Shown here: positions 41,046 through 53,544 of the stretch, piece after piece
Layout: the number at the start of each line of letters is the position of its first letter
How positions within the stretch are numbered: the stretch's first letter is position 1
NCBI GenBank assembly: GCA_031771865.1
Contig: JASISA010000027.1
Coordinates: 62,001-126,000, forward strand
DNA length: 64,000 bases
Direction of reading: 5' to 3'
From: Nothophaeocryptopus gaeumannii
Taxonomy: Eukaryota; Ascomycota; Dothideomycetes; Mycosphaerellales; Mycosphaerellaceae
Translations under genes and position numbers: made by a program
Notes under the pieces: model-generated
Seen by the model: the letters and a program-made list of their open reading frames with translations, nothing else
Database searches by the model: none
Told to the model about the DNA's origin: nothing

Positions 41046-44000
41046 ATGGCCATGTACTCCTCCGCAACGCGAAACGTGGACCTCAGCAAGACCGAGACAG
41101 AGTTGACCACACATATACGAAAGGCGACTTCGATCGAAGAGACCGCTCCGAAGCGCAAGCATGTGCGCGCATGTATAGTCTACACATGGGACCACAAAAG
41201 CAGTCAATCGTTCTGGCATGGCATCAAGGTCCAGCCGATCCAGGCCGACGAGGTTCAGACCTTCAAGGCCCTATACACCGTCCACAAGGTGCTCCAAGAA
41301 GGACACCAGATCGCTCTGAAGGAGGCCCAACAGCATATCGGCTGGCTGGAAGGTCTGTCCAGAGGCATGATGGGCGGCATCGGGGGGGAAGGACTGCGAG
41401 GATACGCGCCTCTGATCCAGGAATACATCTTCTATCTGGTCTCAAAGCTGAAGTTCCACCGTGAGCATCCCGAGTTCACCGGTACTTTTGAGTATGAGGA
41501 GTACATATCTCTCAAGTCTATCAACGACCCCAACGAGGGCTATGAGACCATCTCGGAATTGATGACCCTACAAGATCAGATAGACAGCTTTCAGAAGCTG
41601 GTCTTTTCCCATTTCCGACGAGGATCGAACAACGAGTGCAGAATCAGTTCGCTTGTGCCTCTGGTCCAGGAGAGCTATGGCATCTACAAATTCATCACCA
41701 GCATGCTGCGCGCCATGCACACGACGCTCGGAGATGACGAGGCGCTAAGCCCGCTTCGTGGCAGATATGATGCGCAACACTATCGCCTGGTTCGCTTCTA
41801 CTATGAGTGTTCCAACCTACGATACCTTACGTCTCTTATCACGATTCCGAAGCTACCGCAGGACCCTCCCAACTTGCTCGCTGAAGACGAGAACGCGCCC
41901 GCACTTCCGTCACGACCGAAGAACGAACCTGTCACCAAGCCGAGAGACACACCTCCGCCGCAAGCCGCAACTGACCCCGAGCCGATCAACGAGTTTTGGA
42001 AGAACGAGCAGGCACGGCAGCAGCAGGAGTATGAGGCGGAGCAACAGAGACTTCAGGCGCAGTGGGAAGAGGCGCAAAGGCTACAGCAATTGCAACAACA
42101 GCAGGCACAACGTGACTTTGAGGAGCAGCAAAGGCTGCAAGCGGAACAACAGCGACTACAGCTGGAGGCTTTGCAAAGGCAGCAATTCCAGGACCAGACT
42201 GCTGGCCGCATGGCTGAGCTTGAACGAGAGAACCTGAATGCTCGTGCACAATACGAGCGAGATCAGCTCATGCTTGAGCAATACGACCGCCGTATGAAAG
42301 CTTTAGAACAAGAGCTTGGACAGCTCAGTGCCAACTTTCAACAGCAGACACAGAGCAAGGATGACCAGATTCGTGCGCTACAAGAGCAGGTCAACACTTG
42401 GCGGACGAAGTACGAAGCGTTGGCCAAGTTGTACAGCCAGCTACGGCACGAGCACTTGGAGCTGCTGCAGAAGTTCAAGGGTGTGCAGCTTAAAGCATCT
42501 TCGGCGCAAGAGGCGATTGACCAGCGTGAGAAGCTGCAGCGTGAGCTCAAGACGAAGAACTTGGAGCTCGCAGATATGATCCGTGAGCGTGACCGCGCGC
42601 TACACGAGAAGGACCGATCATTTGGCGGACACCGAGACGAACTCGAGAAGCTCAAGCGCGAATTGCGGATGGCGCTTGACAGAGCCGACAACGCAGATCG
42701 TGCCAAGGGCAGCGAGCTTTCAGCTATGCTTTCACGGCATAATCGTGAGATTGCGGATCTTGAAGAAGCTCTGCGCAACAAGACTCGTGCGCTGGACGAC
42801 ATGCAAATGAAGTTGGGTGAAGGCAGCTCTGACCTTGAGCGTTTGCTCCGCGAGAAGGAAGAGGAGCTTGAGATTTACAAATCTGGCATGGACCAGACTT
42901 TACTCGAGCTTAATGAGCTGCGCAATGGCAATGGTGTAGCTGACAACGCCATGGACGAGCAAATCGATGTCATGCTTTTGGAGAACATCAAGAAGATCAA
43001 CGAGCTTATTGACTCTGTCTTGCAAGCTGCAGTACAACGAGTGGACGATGCGTTGTACGAGCTCGACAGCTCCATGATTGCCGGAAACCAAAACGCAAGT
43101 GGGCCTTTCGTGCTGTCGCAGATCGAGAAGGCCCAAAGCAGCGCCATGGAGTTCAGCACATCATTCAACAACTTCATCGCAGACGGTCCGAACAGCGAGT
43201 CGCACGCTGAGGTCATCAAAAACGCTCACAACTTCGCCAACGCCATTGCGGATGTCCTTTCCAACACAAAGGGTCTGACCCGATTCGCGAGTGATGAGAA
43301 GAAGGGCGACCAGCTCATTTCTGCCGCCAGACGGTCCGCGTCAGAATCTATCAACTTCTTCCGCGGTATTATGTCTTACCGTCTGGATGGGCTCGAAGAC
43401 CTCCAAAAAACCGACGTTGTCATCAACAAGAACAACGACGTCCAGGTCGCACTCAACAACCTCAGCAAGCTGGCTGATGCTTTCGCACCAAAGTCCAAGA
43501 TCACAGGCCAAACAGGAGACATTGGTGAAATCGTCGACCGCGAGATGATGAACGCCGCAAAGGCCATCGAGGCCGCGACAGAACGCCTCACGAAGCTGAT
43601 GAACAAGTCGCGCGACGGCTACTCCACATACGAGCTCAAGATCCACGACTCTATCTTGGAAGCTGCCATCGCCGTCACAAATGCCATCGCGCAACTCATC
43701 AAAGCCGCCACCGCATCTCAACAAGAAATCGTCCAGCAGGGCCGTGGGTCCAGCATGACCAAATCGCAATATTACAAAAAGAACAATCGCTGGACAGAAG
43801 GTCTCATATCCGCTGCTAAAGCCGTGGCCACTTCAACCAACATGCTCATCGAGACCGCCGACGGCGTCATCAGCGGCCGTAACTCCCCTGAACAACTCAT
43901 CGTCGCTTCCAACGACGTTGCGGCATCAACCGCACAACTTGTCGCTGCTTCGAGAGTGAAGGCTAGCTTTATGTCCAAATCTCAAGAAAGACTTGAAGAG

Positions 44001-44299
44001 TGCAGTAAAGCGGTGACGAACGCTTGTAGGAGTTTGGTCAGGCAGGTGCAGGCTATTATTGAGGGTAAGAATAAGGGCGAGGATTTCGAGGATTATTCCA
44101 AGTTGAGTGGGCATGATTTCAAGGTCAGACAGATGGAGCAGCAGGTGAGTACCCTCAGAACAGTGAACGACATGATTTTTGGGTATGTGCTAATGTGTGT
44201 GATGAATAGGTCGAAATCCTACAACTCGAGAATGCGCTTTCGTCTGCGAGACATAGACTCGGTGAAATGCGGAAGTTGTCTTATCAGGAAGAGGATTAG
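41046..44299 (+). CDS. sla2: Sla2/End4 endocytic adaptor (ANTH and I/LWEQ domains)
   Basis: Two exons: 41046-44144 (1033 codons) and 44210-44299 (30 codons), 1062 aa. The 65-nt intron has GTGAGT and TAG ends, and splicing replaces an intronic read-through with VEILQLENALSSARHRLGEM and a terminal QEED. Domains: N-terminal ANTH (about 1-280; LTTHIRKATSIEE, RACIVYTWDHKSSQSFWHGI), a Pro-rich linker, a long Gln/Glu-rich coiled coil (about 320-640) and a C-terminal I/LWEQ (THATCH) actin-binding domain (about 800-1030; ISAAKAVATSTNMLIETADG, LVAASRVKASFMSKSQERLE). Role: links PtdIns(4,5)P2 membranes and clathrin coats to actin in endocytosis and polar growth. Length fits the family (about 1050). Confidence 0.96.
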
Positions 44300-45200
44300 G
44301 CAGGTCTCCTGCTTGGTGGAGATGGAGAAGAGAAGTCAGGCCGTCGGGCGTTTGTTGTGTAAATAGCATTTCGAAATCTACATACCCCATTTCAATTACC
44401 CTCTGGGAGAAAACCGAAATCAAAGTCAACATCAAAATCATATAGCCTGCTCAAAATGTCTTCAATCGTATCTTGATATGGTCGTCCGTCTTTGCCATCG
44501 CATTCCAATTCCATGTGCTCATCCTGGCATACCTCAGGGTTAGACGATCTCGAAATTGGGGTAAGACGACGGTGATATTTCGACTTCCGCTTAATTTCGG
44601 AGTTAATCGGTATCGATTCAATATGTGGAACAGTTAATGCTTGTCTATTTGAAGTGCGTCGCGAAGGCTGTGCAACAAGTCATTGTGTTCCGGACGGGAA
44701 TCGGGACAATTTGAACATATCTCGAAAAAAAAATTGAGTCTGACGAGCTTGCCTGAAATTGAACAGGTGGACGGACAAGTACTTCTTTGGGGAGAGAAAA
44801 CCAAAGACTCAAACTTTAGATGGAGAGAGAGAGAATGTGGAGGAAATACCAGTCTTTTTACAATGTTTCTCATGGGGAACATACATTCAGGAAGGGATGG
44901 ATGGATGGATATCCGTCATCTGATGAATCGATGGCTTCATATTGCTAAAGACTGAGGAGATTGAAGAACGGATACAGCGGAGGTAATGTCAGGAAAACGC
45001 TTCGCATTCATCACATTCCCAAGACCTGACCAGACCTGAGACCTGGAATCCATCTATGCCGATTCTTGAATATTCTTTTGCCGATGTAGTTTTCCTCACA
45101 CTTTAAAACACATGCATGCAGTCGGAGAAGCCAGCGCAGGACAGACCATCTCATGCCTCAATGCAACATCGCATCAGCAGACTTCAACACTTCGATCCGC
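44300..45200. other. Intergenic between convergent Sla2 and ATP sulfurylase genes
   Basis: About 900 bases with no supported gene. It contains a short ATGG microsatellite near 44896-44911. Confidence 0.45.
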
Positions 45201-47002
45201 TCAAAGCTGATCAAGCAACCCCTCCGCCTCTAGCAAAAGCACAATCTGATGCACCGCAGTCCTGACATTAACCTTGGTCAAATCAACAGTCAAATCCGCC
45301 TCCTTATCCTTCGGATCCTCATACGGGTCATCAACACCCGTGAACCCCTTAATCTCGCCCCTCCTTGCCTTAGCATAAATCCCACGCTTGTCGGTCTTCT
45401 CCGCATACTCGAGCGGAGTCGCGACGTGGACAAGGTAGAAAGAGCCGTGCTTCTCGACAATCTCACGAGCAGCCTTACGGGAGTCGGCGAAAGGAGCGAT
45501 AGGGGCGGCGATGACGGCGGCTCCGGCACGGGTGAGTTCGGAGGCGACGAAACCGATGCGTTGGACGTTCTTGTCGCGGTCTTCGCGGGAGAAGCCGAGT
45601 TCGGAGGAGAGCTCGGAGCGAACGGTCTCACCGAGGAGAAGGGACACGGAACGTCCACCTTGCTGGTTGAGGGTGACGTTCAGAGCGCGGGCAATGGCGT
45701 CCTTGCCGGAGTTGGTGTATCCAGTAAGGAAGACCGTGAAACCCTGCTTGTTGCGAGGTGGGTGAGACTCGCGGAGGACGCGGACGACCTCTGGGTATGA
45801 GAACCATTCTGGGATGTCGCCGCCAGTTCGTAGACGACGGCGGAGTTCAGTGCCGGAGATGTCGAGAGTCTTGACCTCCTTTGGAACCTCATCCTTGGGT
45901 CGGTACTCGTCGGTGTCGGGAAGGTAGGTCATCTGTTGGAATGGCACGACCTCAATGCCAAGCTCATCGCGGTACTTCTCAACAGCGAACTGAGCATCGT
46001 ACGGGCCATAGAACTCCTCGCCCTTGCTGTTCTTGCCAGGACCGGCGTGGTCACGGCCGACAATGAAGTGTGTGGCACCGTGGTTCTTGCGGATGATGGC
46101 GTGCCAGATGGCCTCACGAGGACCACCCATGCGCATAGCCAGAGGAAGTAGACCAAGAACAGCCATGCCGTTGGGGTAGCGGGGCAGGAGAGCCTGGTAG
46201 ACACGGACACGGGTGAAATGGTCAATGTCACCTGGCTTGGTCATACCGACCACAGGGTGGATCAGGACGTTCGCCTGTCGCTGGCGGGCAGCGCGGACAG
46301 TCAGCTCACGGTGAGCACGGTGCATTGGGTTTCTGGTCTGGAAAGCAACAACTCGGGACCAGCCAAGCTTGTCGAAGTGCTGGCGGAGCTCAGCGGGTGT
46401 GTATCGCAGGCCGACGTAGTCGTAGTGCTGGAGGCGGTCGATGGCCTCAATCTTGCCTCCAACGTAGTACTCGCCGGTCTGGTTGTAGAGGAACTTGACA
46501 GCTGGGTGGTCTGGGTCACCGCCGAAGACCTCTTTGGCCTCCTTCTGCTTGTCTGGGTTGTAGACATCCTCAATGGTGATTATACACAAGTTGCGGTCGT
46601 CACGAGAGTCGCGCAGAGTGATACGAGCACCAGTCTTCAGACCGAGCTCGTTGATCTCGTGCTGGTTGACATCGAGGCAGATTGGCATAGAGAAGAGGTT
46701 GCCATCTGCAAGGCGGTTGTTCTCCACGACACCATTGTAATCCTTCTCGTTCATGAAACCCTCGAGGGGTGAGAAGCCTCCATTGAGGATGAGCTCGAGA
46801 TCGCACAGCTGGCGATCGCTGAGGACAATGGCGGGCAGTGTTTCGGCTTCAGCAGCGAGCTGCTCTCGTCGTGGGGCATCGCGGGCAATCAGGTCCTTGA
46901 GGACGCCGCCTGCCAATCTTATCAGTAGTCTGCCCCTCCTCGTATGACCACAGCTGTGGATATAGGACCGTCCCCCTACATACCGTGTGGAGGGTTCGCC
47001 AT
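45201..47002 (-). CDS. met3: ATP sulfurylase (sulfate adenylyltransferase)
   Basis: Two exons: 47002-46984 (19 nt, encoding MANPPH and one base) and 46909-45201, 575 aa. The 74-nt intron (46983-46910) is GTATGT...CAG. Splicing gives the conserved fungal start MANPPHGGVLKDLIARDAPR. Catalytic motifs: QTRNPMHRAH and GRDHAGPG, the nucleotide- and sulfate-binding sequences. The C-terminal about 180 residues are an APS-kinase-like domain with a degenerate P-loop (GYTNSGKDAIA), which in filamentous fungi is an allosteric PAPS-binding domain. Reaction: ATP plus sulfate gives adenosine 5'-phosphosulfate. First step of sulfate assimilation; the PAPS reductase gene lies about 2 kb upstream on the same strand. 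Confidence 0.97.
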
Positions 47003-48918
47003 GGTTCAATTGAGGGGTGCAATGGTGCAATACGGTTCAACGACAGTATTCTCGAAGCCGTCCAGAAGACAGCGACTTTTTCTGAGAGACGCTACTGCAA
47101 CCCTAATTCTCAGGGCAGGCCAAGTCGCAGGATGACGATTGTCGGCTTTCGCTTCGGGAGGAGATGCCGACCAATGTACTATAGCAGTGTTGTTGCTGAC
47201 TTTTGGTGGAAGATGAGCAGAAGTGAGGGTCGGATTGATGTCGAAAGAAGGCTTGGAAATGGCGACAGCGCAAGATGTTCCCTTTTGAGAGGAAGATGAG
47301 AGAGAACACCTGGGACTTTCAACTCAGGAGAAGACACTCTCTGTGCCACGCCCTCAATCTCAATCAATCAGCACTTTTCCTCAAACGTATGCGTAGCCAC
47401 GCCAGCTACCGTAAGATCAACGTAGACACGGTCACGGACTGTGATGCCAAGTCGGCAGGATTTGTCTTGATACCATTTAGCGGTTTAGCGTGCGACGAAG
47501 CCACGGGTGTTGAATGTGTCGGGCCTGAACGAGAATAATATACCTGCGTCTCCTGTTGCATGTGTCTTCCTGAATTATCGGAAGTAGATACAGTGGAGCG
47601 GATCACATCCGGTGGAGGACGCGGCCGTTGCGTGTGCCTCTGGAGAGACGACGACGCCTTCAATTATAGCCCTCTCCTGTCAAAGACTTCGCTTCGACCC
47701 GTGCATGTGGCTCATGATCTATTCAAGTCGGTTTCAAACACCTGGCGGCTATCATACGTACGAAGATGTATACATGTCTCCGTTCATACACGATGTAGCA
47801 GAGATTCAGATAACAACCTATGTAGTATCTGGTTCATGCCTGAGGCAAGACGCCAAAGAATTCGATGCTCGCACATACCGCGTCCCCCCAATCGCGATCC
47901 TCCGTGGGATGCCAAAAACCGAGACCATGAATACAAATGCAACCAAGAGGTGTACATAGGATTCTTATACATGTTACTGGCCCGAGAAGCGTCTGTTGAT
48001 GGACGCGGGCGTTGTCACCTCACCGCAACGGTTCGTCGGGTGGGACGTTTCGCTGCATCCTCCGGATCGTCGCTCTCGAAGCGGTTGAGGTTCATACTGC
48101 CTCACCCGGCCACCCGCTATTCTTGTTTTCCCGTTTCCTTCACCTCTTCGTTCGTCTGAAAAGACCTCATATCATCAGGACAAGGTCTTGTATCAAGATG
48201 AAGGCTTGTTTGGGTGACTAGAGAACTTGAAAAGACCTGAGATGCGACTGACTTGGCTGGACGACGCACGTGATACTCTACCGGTTTGCCGCCGACGAGG
48301 GGGAAGATATCGACCATCACGCCACACGAATGGAAGAAGTCGAGCTTGGCCAGGAGGATGGGAAGTCTCAGCAGCCTGGATGCGTTTGTCGGGACTGATC
48401 TCGAGCTTTGAACGACCTCCGCCGGACCGATGGATGCATGGGCATAAACACCACCGTCACCGTCACGATATCGTATTAGGCCCAAGACCAGACCTCGAAA
48501 GTCACTTGTTGCCAGTTCCGGGATACTGCAAAACAAATCAGGATCCTTCCCTTAGCCACCATCTCAACTCGCACAGACAGGCCGCTTCACGCTGCTGGCG
48601 GCCGGCAGCTTTCAGGTAAGCATATCAGGAAACCTGGGAAGAAAAGTGGAGGGCAAGTACAATGTTGAACTTGTTTGGTGCTTATCTTCTATGCACATGT
48701 ATCGTCAGCAGATGTTCGCTTCTATGCTTCATGCTCATGCTGCTTTTACGAGGGACCGTCATTACGCGGTCGACCTTTGCCGCCAACGCCGATGCTAACT
48801 GCAAAACCATCTAACCCATCCTCATCAGCCATCACACATACGCCTCGCGCCGCGTCTACTCTGGGTTTCGAACCGCTTGGACTCATACCACCGCCTAAAT
48901 GACGGGATCCGGCCATTG
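47003..48918. other. 1.9-kb intergenic region between sulfate assimilation genes
   Basis: Contains the ATP sulfurylase promoter and the 3' flank of PAPS reductase. Open frames exist (for example 47560-48159, plus strand) but show no domain or codon pattern that supports a gene. A Cys3/MetR-type site might be expected here; I saw only a 9-of-10 match (ATGGTGCAAT at 47022-47031) too close to the start codon to be persuasive. Confidence 0.4.
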
Positions 48919-49812
48919 TTATGCGGAGCAGTCGATTTTCAACCCAGCTTGGATGGCCTCAGACAACTCCTTCTGGCACTTCTCTTCTTGCTCCTGCAAG
49001 AACATGGCATAACGGCTTCGCTTGTTGTGGATGCCGCACTCGGTTTTCTGGCGGCCTCTCCACCGACCGGCACGCTCATCCTCGCTGTCGGTCACAGGTT
49101 GCGTGGAATGCCAGTCACCCACAGATCGGTACCCTTGGTCGAGCAGGTCATTGGTTGGGACCTCGTTTTCCTGAATGTACGCCTGAACTTGTTTGAACGA
49201 CCAGTTTGCGAGCGGGTTCACCTTGATCAAACCCGCGTCATCGACCTCCACGATATCGATCTCACCACGCTTGCCGCCTTGCGTCTTCCGTCGACCGGTG
49301 ATAACGGCCTGGACGTTCATATCCCTGTACGCCCGCTGTGCAGGCTCGACCTTCGCGACGTAATCGTATCGCTCCCCGTTCGTCTCCCATAACTGCTCGC
49401 CAAACGTCGACTCGAAATCCGCTGTTGTCTCGCATCCCTTTGGCTTGTATGTGTGGACTGTCAGGCCAGGGTACTTGGCCTTCACTCGCTCGATCAATTC
49501 ATGAGTCTGTGGGAAGTGGTACAAAGTGTCGAGGAAGATGAGGTTGATATCTGGCTTGAGGGTGTAGTCAAGCTTGGAGATCATGTCCATGATTGCCAGG
49601 CCTGTGAGGCCGAAGGCAGATGTCTGAAAGAGGTTGGGAAGAGAAGTGATGCACCATTTGAGGACGTCTTGGGGGTCCAGCTTCGCCAATTGTGCGTTGA
49701 TGAACTTCAGGTGTGGTCGTGAGAAGTATACCTCTGGAAGAGATGCGGTTGAACTGCCGCTGGCGTATCCTGACTCCATGTCGGAGGAGGATGATCGGTT
49801 GCAGTATGACAT
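48919..49812 (-). CDS. met16: Phosphoadenosine phosphosulfate (PAPS) reductase
   Basis: Intronless 297-aa protein from ATG 49812. Motifs: SLPNLFQTSAFGLTGLAIMD (PAPS-binding loop of the ATP-pyrophosphatase-type fold), PDINLIFLDTLYHFPQT, VITGRRKTQGGKR, NPLANWSFKQVQAYIQ, and the C-terminal catalytic segment KTECGIH with the single active-site cysteine. Reaction: PAPS plus reduced thioredoxin gives sulfite and 3',5'-ADP. Cytosolic, third step of sulfate assimilation. It lies upstream of ATP sulfurylase on the same strand, a partial sulfate-assimilation pair; an APS kinase gene is not in the window. A Ser-rich N-terminus of about 25 residues precedes the domain. Confidence 0.96.
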   Translation of the reverse strand: MSYCNRSSSSDMESGYASGSSTASLPEVYFSRPHLKFINAQLAKLDPQDVLKWCITSLPNLFQTSAFGLTGLAIMDMISKLDYTLKPDINLIFLDTLYHFPQTHELIERVKAKYPGLTVHTYKPKGCETTADFESTFGEQLWETNGERYDYVAKVEPAQRAYRDMNVQAVITGRRKTQGGKRGEIDIVEVDDAGLIKVNPLANWSFKQVQAYIQENEVPTNDLLDQGYRSVGDWHSTQPVTDSEDERAGRWRGRQKTECGIHNKRSRYAMFLQEQEEKCQKELSEAIQAGLKIDCSA

Positions 49813-51171
49813 TGTGTCGACTGCGTGAGGAGTTACGGGTGCTCAACGGTTTGCGGCGGTCTTCTCGTCGCCAAGACGTGAGTTTGTAATCGACAACCTC
49901 AAGAAGAAAGGGCAACGCTATACTCTGTTTCCTTCGAGCAGTTTTATACCGGGTTGATGGTATGCAGAGAGAGTATGGATTGAGATGTGTTATGTGAAGG
50001 GAAAGGAACCGTCGACGAGAAGAGGAGAGAACACTGGCTCGAATGGTAATACCTACACGACCTTGAGCACGCCATTCTGAGGTTGTCCGCTCTGCCGTGA
50101 CCGGTGGCCTCGATTTCAGAAAAAGCTCGGACCAAATCGCAATTGCGTGCTCAGCGATTTGACCAATAAGATTTCTGGCTGCACCCTAGGCCCAGGCACC
50201 AAAGGGTGTGAATTATCAATGCATGATGGACGTGGTCGAGATTACGGAAAGCGCATCATAGTCAAGGCAAAGACAGGCGACAGAGTTTCTGCTGCTTCTG
50301 TTGTACAGAGTACTCGCTGACCAAAACGTCCTCCCAGTCTCTTCGACGCAATGTAATCGGACTTGAGAAACACGAGGTTGCGAGGGTTGCAGGGCTGGGC
50401 AGACTTGGATTAGTGAGCAAACACGGTCGTATCCGTTCTTTGTGAATCTTTGTGGAGTAAACATTGAGACGTGCCGACGCAGTTTTCACAATCTCCGTTC
50501 GCGAAGAAGAGCCTGGAATGAAGCATCCGCAGAATCCGGCCCGAGGATCCCAGGCATCCCCACATGCAAGCAAATATCTTGCAATTTTGCCCCTCATCCG
50601 GCAGTTCGTTCCTGCTTTCTAATCATATTTTTACCTGCGTTGATTCCACATCTTGTTTAGTGTCTCACAGAAGTACGACCCCTTTGAAGAGGAATGTACA
50701 AGGGAGTTCGGGGCCTGATATGAGAATCCTTGGACAGATTCTAGATCACGCCTTTACTCTTGCAGATTACAAAGTTTTAGGCTTCGTGACGTCCTTGTGC
50801 ATACTTGGGAGGTCCGCGGAGGGGTATGCGGCTCTGCGACGTTCGAGCAACTTTCACACAAGCGGGGCAATTCCGCATAGGGAAGGTTACACGGGCGCGA
50901 GTGAATGTTTGAACGACAACCCTCAGAACAACATGTTCTTGCCATGGCGACCTGAGCCAAAGACAGGACGCTCCAAGACCGACATATGCTGTGAAAGCGT
51001 CTGTGATGTGAAACTTGCCAGTAACTTAGCACCGTAGGCGTCCCTCTCCCTCAGACACGAAATGCAAATTTCCGCCCACGACTTCTGTCCCGCACTTCCC
51101 CTCCAACAACCCACTTCCGCATACTGACACGTGAAGTCGCGTTTCGACTGGTTAGAATAGCACCACAAACC
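49813..51171. other. Intergenic, divergent promoters
   Basis: About 1.36 kb between the divergent PAPS reductase and PDCD5 genes; no gene supported. Confidence 0.4.
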
Positions 51172-51741
51172 ATGGCAGACTCCGACCTCGAAGCAATACG
51201 GCAAGCCCGTCTCCAACAACTTCAATCCCAGCAACCCGGCCGTGGAGGTTCACCAGCCCAAAGAGGCGGACCCTCAGGCGGAGGAGGAGGAGGAGGAGGA
51301 GGAGGAGGAGGAGGAGGAGGGTCAGAGCAAGAGCAGCAGAAGTGCGTTAAGCCATACCCCCAACCTCTCTCCCTCCCCAGATTCTCCCTCTATCTGAAAC
51401 CGCTTAACTGACATCCCCCGTGTAGAGCTCGAGAAGCCGAAGCCCGCCAATCCATCCTCTCCCAAATCCTCGAACCCCTAGCCGCCGACCGTCTCGGACG
51501 GATCCGAATGGTCAACGCACAACGCGCAGAAGACGTAGAGAATCGGCTTATAATGCTTGCGCGGAGTGGGCAGTTGAGGGCGAGGGTGTCAGAGGAGCAG
51601 TTGAAGGATATCCTCGGGGCGGTTGCGAAACAGCAGGAAGAAACGGGGGGAGGAGGGGGAGGAGTAGGGAAAGTAAGGGTTGAGAGGAGAAAGGGAGGAT
51701 GGGATGATGATGATTTGGATGATTTGTTGAATGAAGATTGA
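51172..51741 (+). CDS. PDCD5 / DNA-binding TFAR19-related protein
   Basis: Two exons: 51172-51341 and 51426-51741, 161 aa. The 84-nt intron starts GTGCGT and ends TAG; splicing gives EQEQQKAREAEARQSILSQI. The core (ILEPLAADRLGRIRMVNAQR, ENRLIMLARSGQLRARVSEE) is the three-helix PDCD5 fold, ending with the acidic WDDDDLDDLLNED tail. Family role: an apoptosis-related, possibly chaperonin-associated small nuclear/cytosolic protein. Unusual feature: about 15 consecutive glycines between the N-terminal helix and the core, plus a second short Gly run before the tail. Confidence 0.93.
51283..51320 (+). repeat. (GGA)n trinucleotide microsatellite inside PDCD5 exon 1
   Basis: About 13 near-perfect GGA/GGC codons encoding the polyglycine tract; likely length-variable between isolates. 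Confidence 0.9.
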
Positions 51742-51993
51742 GGAAGGACCTTCCGCAGGACTGCCAAGTAAGCAAGCATTTGCGCCCATGGGGGAAAGAG
51801 ATGCTACGGGAGCACGCGTGTGACATTCCGTGGTCTGCGAGACAGAAGCAGATGCTCTATGAAACATATGGTCAGACGCTCTGTGTGAGAGTGAGAGGCA
51901 CGTCGTGGCAGATGCGCACATGCTTCAAAGAGAACGCCAAGGGAAGCGATTCCAGCTGCCATCGTTCTGATGCAATGCAATCTACACAGCTAC

Positions 51994-53371
51994 CTAAGAG
52001 GTAGTCTTGCTAGGATTCGCAAGCCATCTATCAAGCGCATCATAAATTTGCTTCCAGCGCGTCTTCAACAACTCTACCTGGCTCCTCTCCATCTCGCTCT
52101 CCACCTTTCTCCCGTCCAAGTTACGGATCGTATTCTCCGCATCCAACCGATACTTGACCAAAAAAATCTGCAACCACTTCTTCACCTTCCATTCCATATC
52201 CTTGCCCATATCCTCTCCATTCGCAATGAAGTACTCCCATTCATTCGCCGTCAGCAATTCCGCTCGGACCGCGACTTGCGTTTTGAAGCAGAGTTCGTTG
52301 GGGAAGGGAAGGAGGGCGTAGCCGCCTAGGAAGCCGACGTCTTGCAACTGATCCCGCGTTTCTGGAGACAGGTTTGGGAGGATGATGTGGTCGAGGCGGA
52401 TGTCGTCGTCGGAGGGTTGGCCAGGTGAGGATGAGTTGACGAAGCCGTAGTGGACTAGGAGTTTGTCGTTGGGATGGGAACCATAGGTTGCGAGGATTTC
52501 TTCGTTGGGGGCTGGGAGGGTGTTAGTATATGCGTCCGCTTAACAGATTGGAATGCTCACTCGTGGCTGTTGTGCTTTGCGGTATTCATGAAAGGAGGCA
52601 ATGGCGGAGCTGATTGGCTTCAAAACATCAAGAAGGATAGCGGGACTCACCATAATCTCTATTCGCAGTGACCTCATACCCCTTCGCCGTCTGGCTTACA
52701 TTAACACCCGTCCCACTCGGCCCGTGATTCATATAGTCGATGAAGGGACACAGGACCATATACCCCGGTCTGCTGCCAGGAGGTTTGAAGTGGAAGCTTC
52801 GACTGTTCACAATCGACCAGTAGTATTCAAAGTCTTCTTCGCTCCAAGTGAAATCGTCTCTCTGCTTGGTCGCATAAGCAAAAGTGAGGTCCTTCTTGTA
52901 ATCTTCTCTTTGCCGGCTCAGAGGATGCTCGACAGAGGGAGGGAGGAGTTCTTGCATGTCTGGATTCCAGAACAAAGGTAGGGATGACTTAAAGTCTCGG
53001 GGTGTTGGCCAAGTTGTCTTCCATGCGTGGTAGGCTGACGATGGCTTTTGACACTCGATCATGATGCTTAGAGCTAGATGGACTTGAGGAGAGGCCTTGG
53101 ATCGTATGACAGCACTATCTTTCCCGAATAGATTGTTATTTGGCTTGAACATCGCCCGATCAGGAACAAACATAATGCGCTCATCTTTCTTGATCTTGGC
53201 AGTTGTTACAAGCCCGACACCGCGTCCTGGAAGATTGGCCGGCTTGACGCTGCCAATTTGCACGCCTCTGTCTTTCGCCCATTGCGTGAAGATCTGATGT
53301 CTATCCGGTGATGATGGGTCTTCTAGAGATGGACTGCGCCGTCGCTTGGCAGATGTCTTGCTCGGCGCCAT
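51994..53371 (-). CDS. SET-domain (SETD6/RKM-like) lysine methyltransferase
   Basis: Two exons: 53371-52651 and 52511-51994, 412 aa. The intron (52650-52512, 139 nt) is GTGAGT...CAG with an ACTAAC branch sequence. Splicing restores NRDYAPNEEILATYGSHPND. SET features: LPGRGVGLVTTAKIKKDERI at the domain start, an inserted helical region, then CPFIDYMNHGPSGTGVNV (NHGP-type motif) and EEILATYG/LLVHYGFV at the end. A C-terminal Rubisco LSMT-like substrate-binding region follows (ELLTANEWEYFIANGEDMG). It probably methylates a ribosomal or other non-histone protein. An in-frame ATG at 53404 would add 11 residues. The start is 174 bases from the divergent Lrp1 start. Confidence 0.88.
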
Positions 53372-53544
53372 TGTAATACGCGACAGGGTCTGTAAACTAA
53401 GCATGTGAAATCTTGGAAGTGACAAGAAGTGGTCCGAGCGTCACTTTTCACCTCGTCTCGGTGATCTGGAATTTCAATGTCGGACTTGCTTCCAGATCGC
53501 AACAACGAACAGTAACACCAACATCCATACAAGCACACGCCGCG

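Noticed and set aside
46218..46772. 184-codon plus-strand frame inside ATP sulfurylase
   Set aside because: Antisense shadow of the catalytic domain, caused by codon bias.
47022..47031. Cys3/MetR-like palindrome upstream of ATP sulfurylase
   Set aside because: One mismatch to the consensus, and only about 20 bases from the start codon; too weak to call.
47560..48159. 199-codon plus-strand open frame between ATP sulfurylase and PAPS reductase
   Set aside because: No domain, a composition rich in Arg/Cys/His typical of non-coding frames, and it lies in the regulatory gap between two minus-strand genes.
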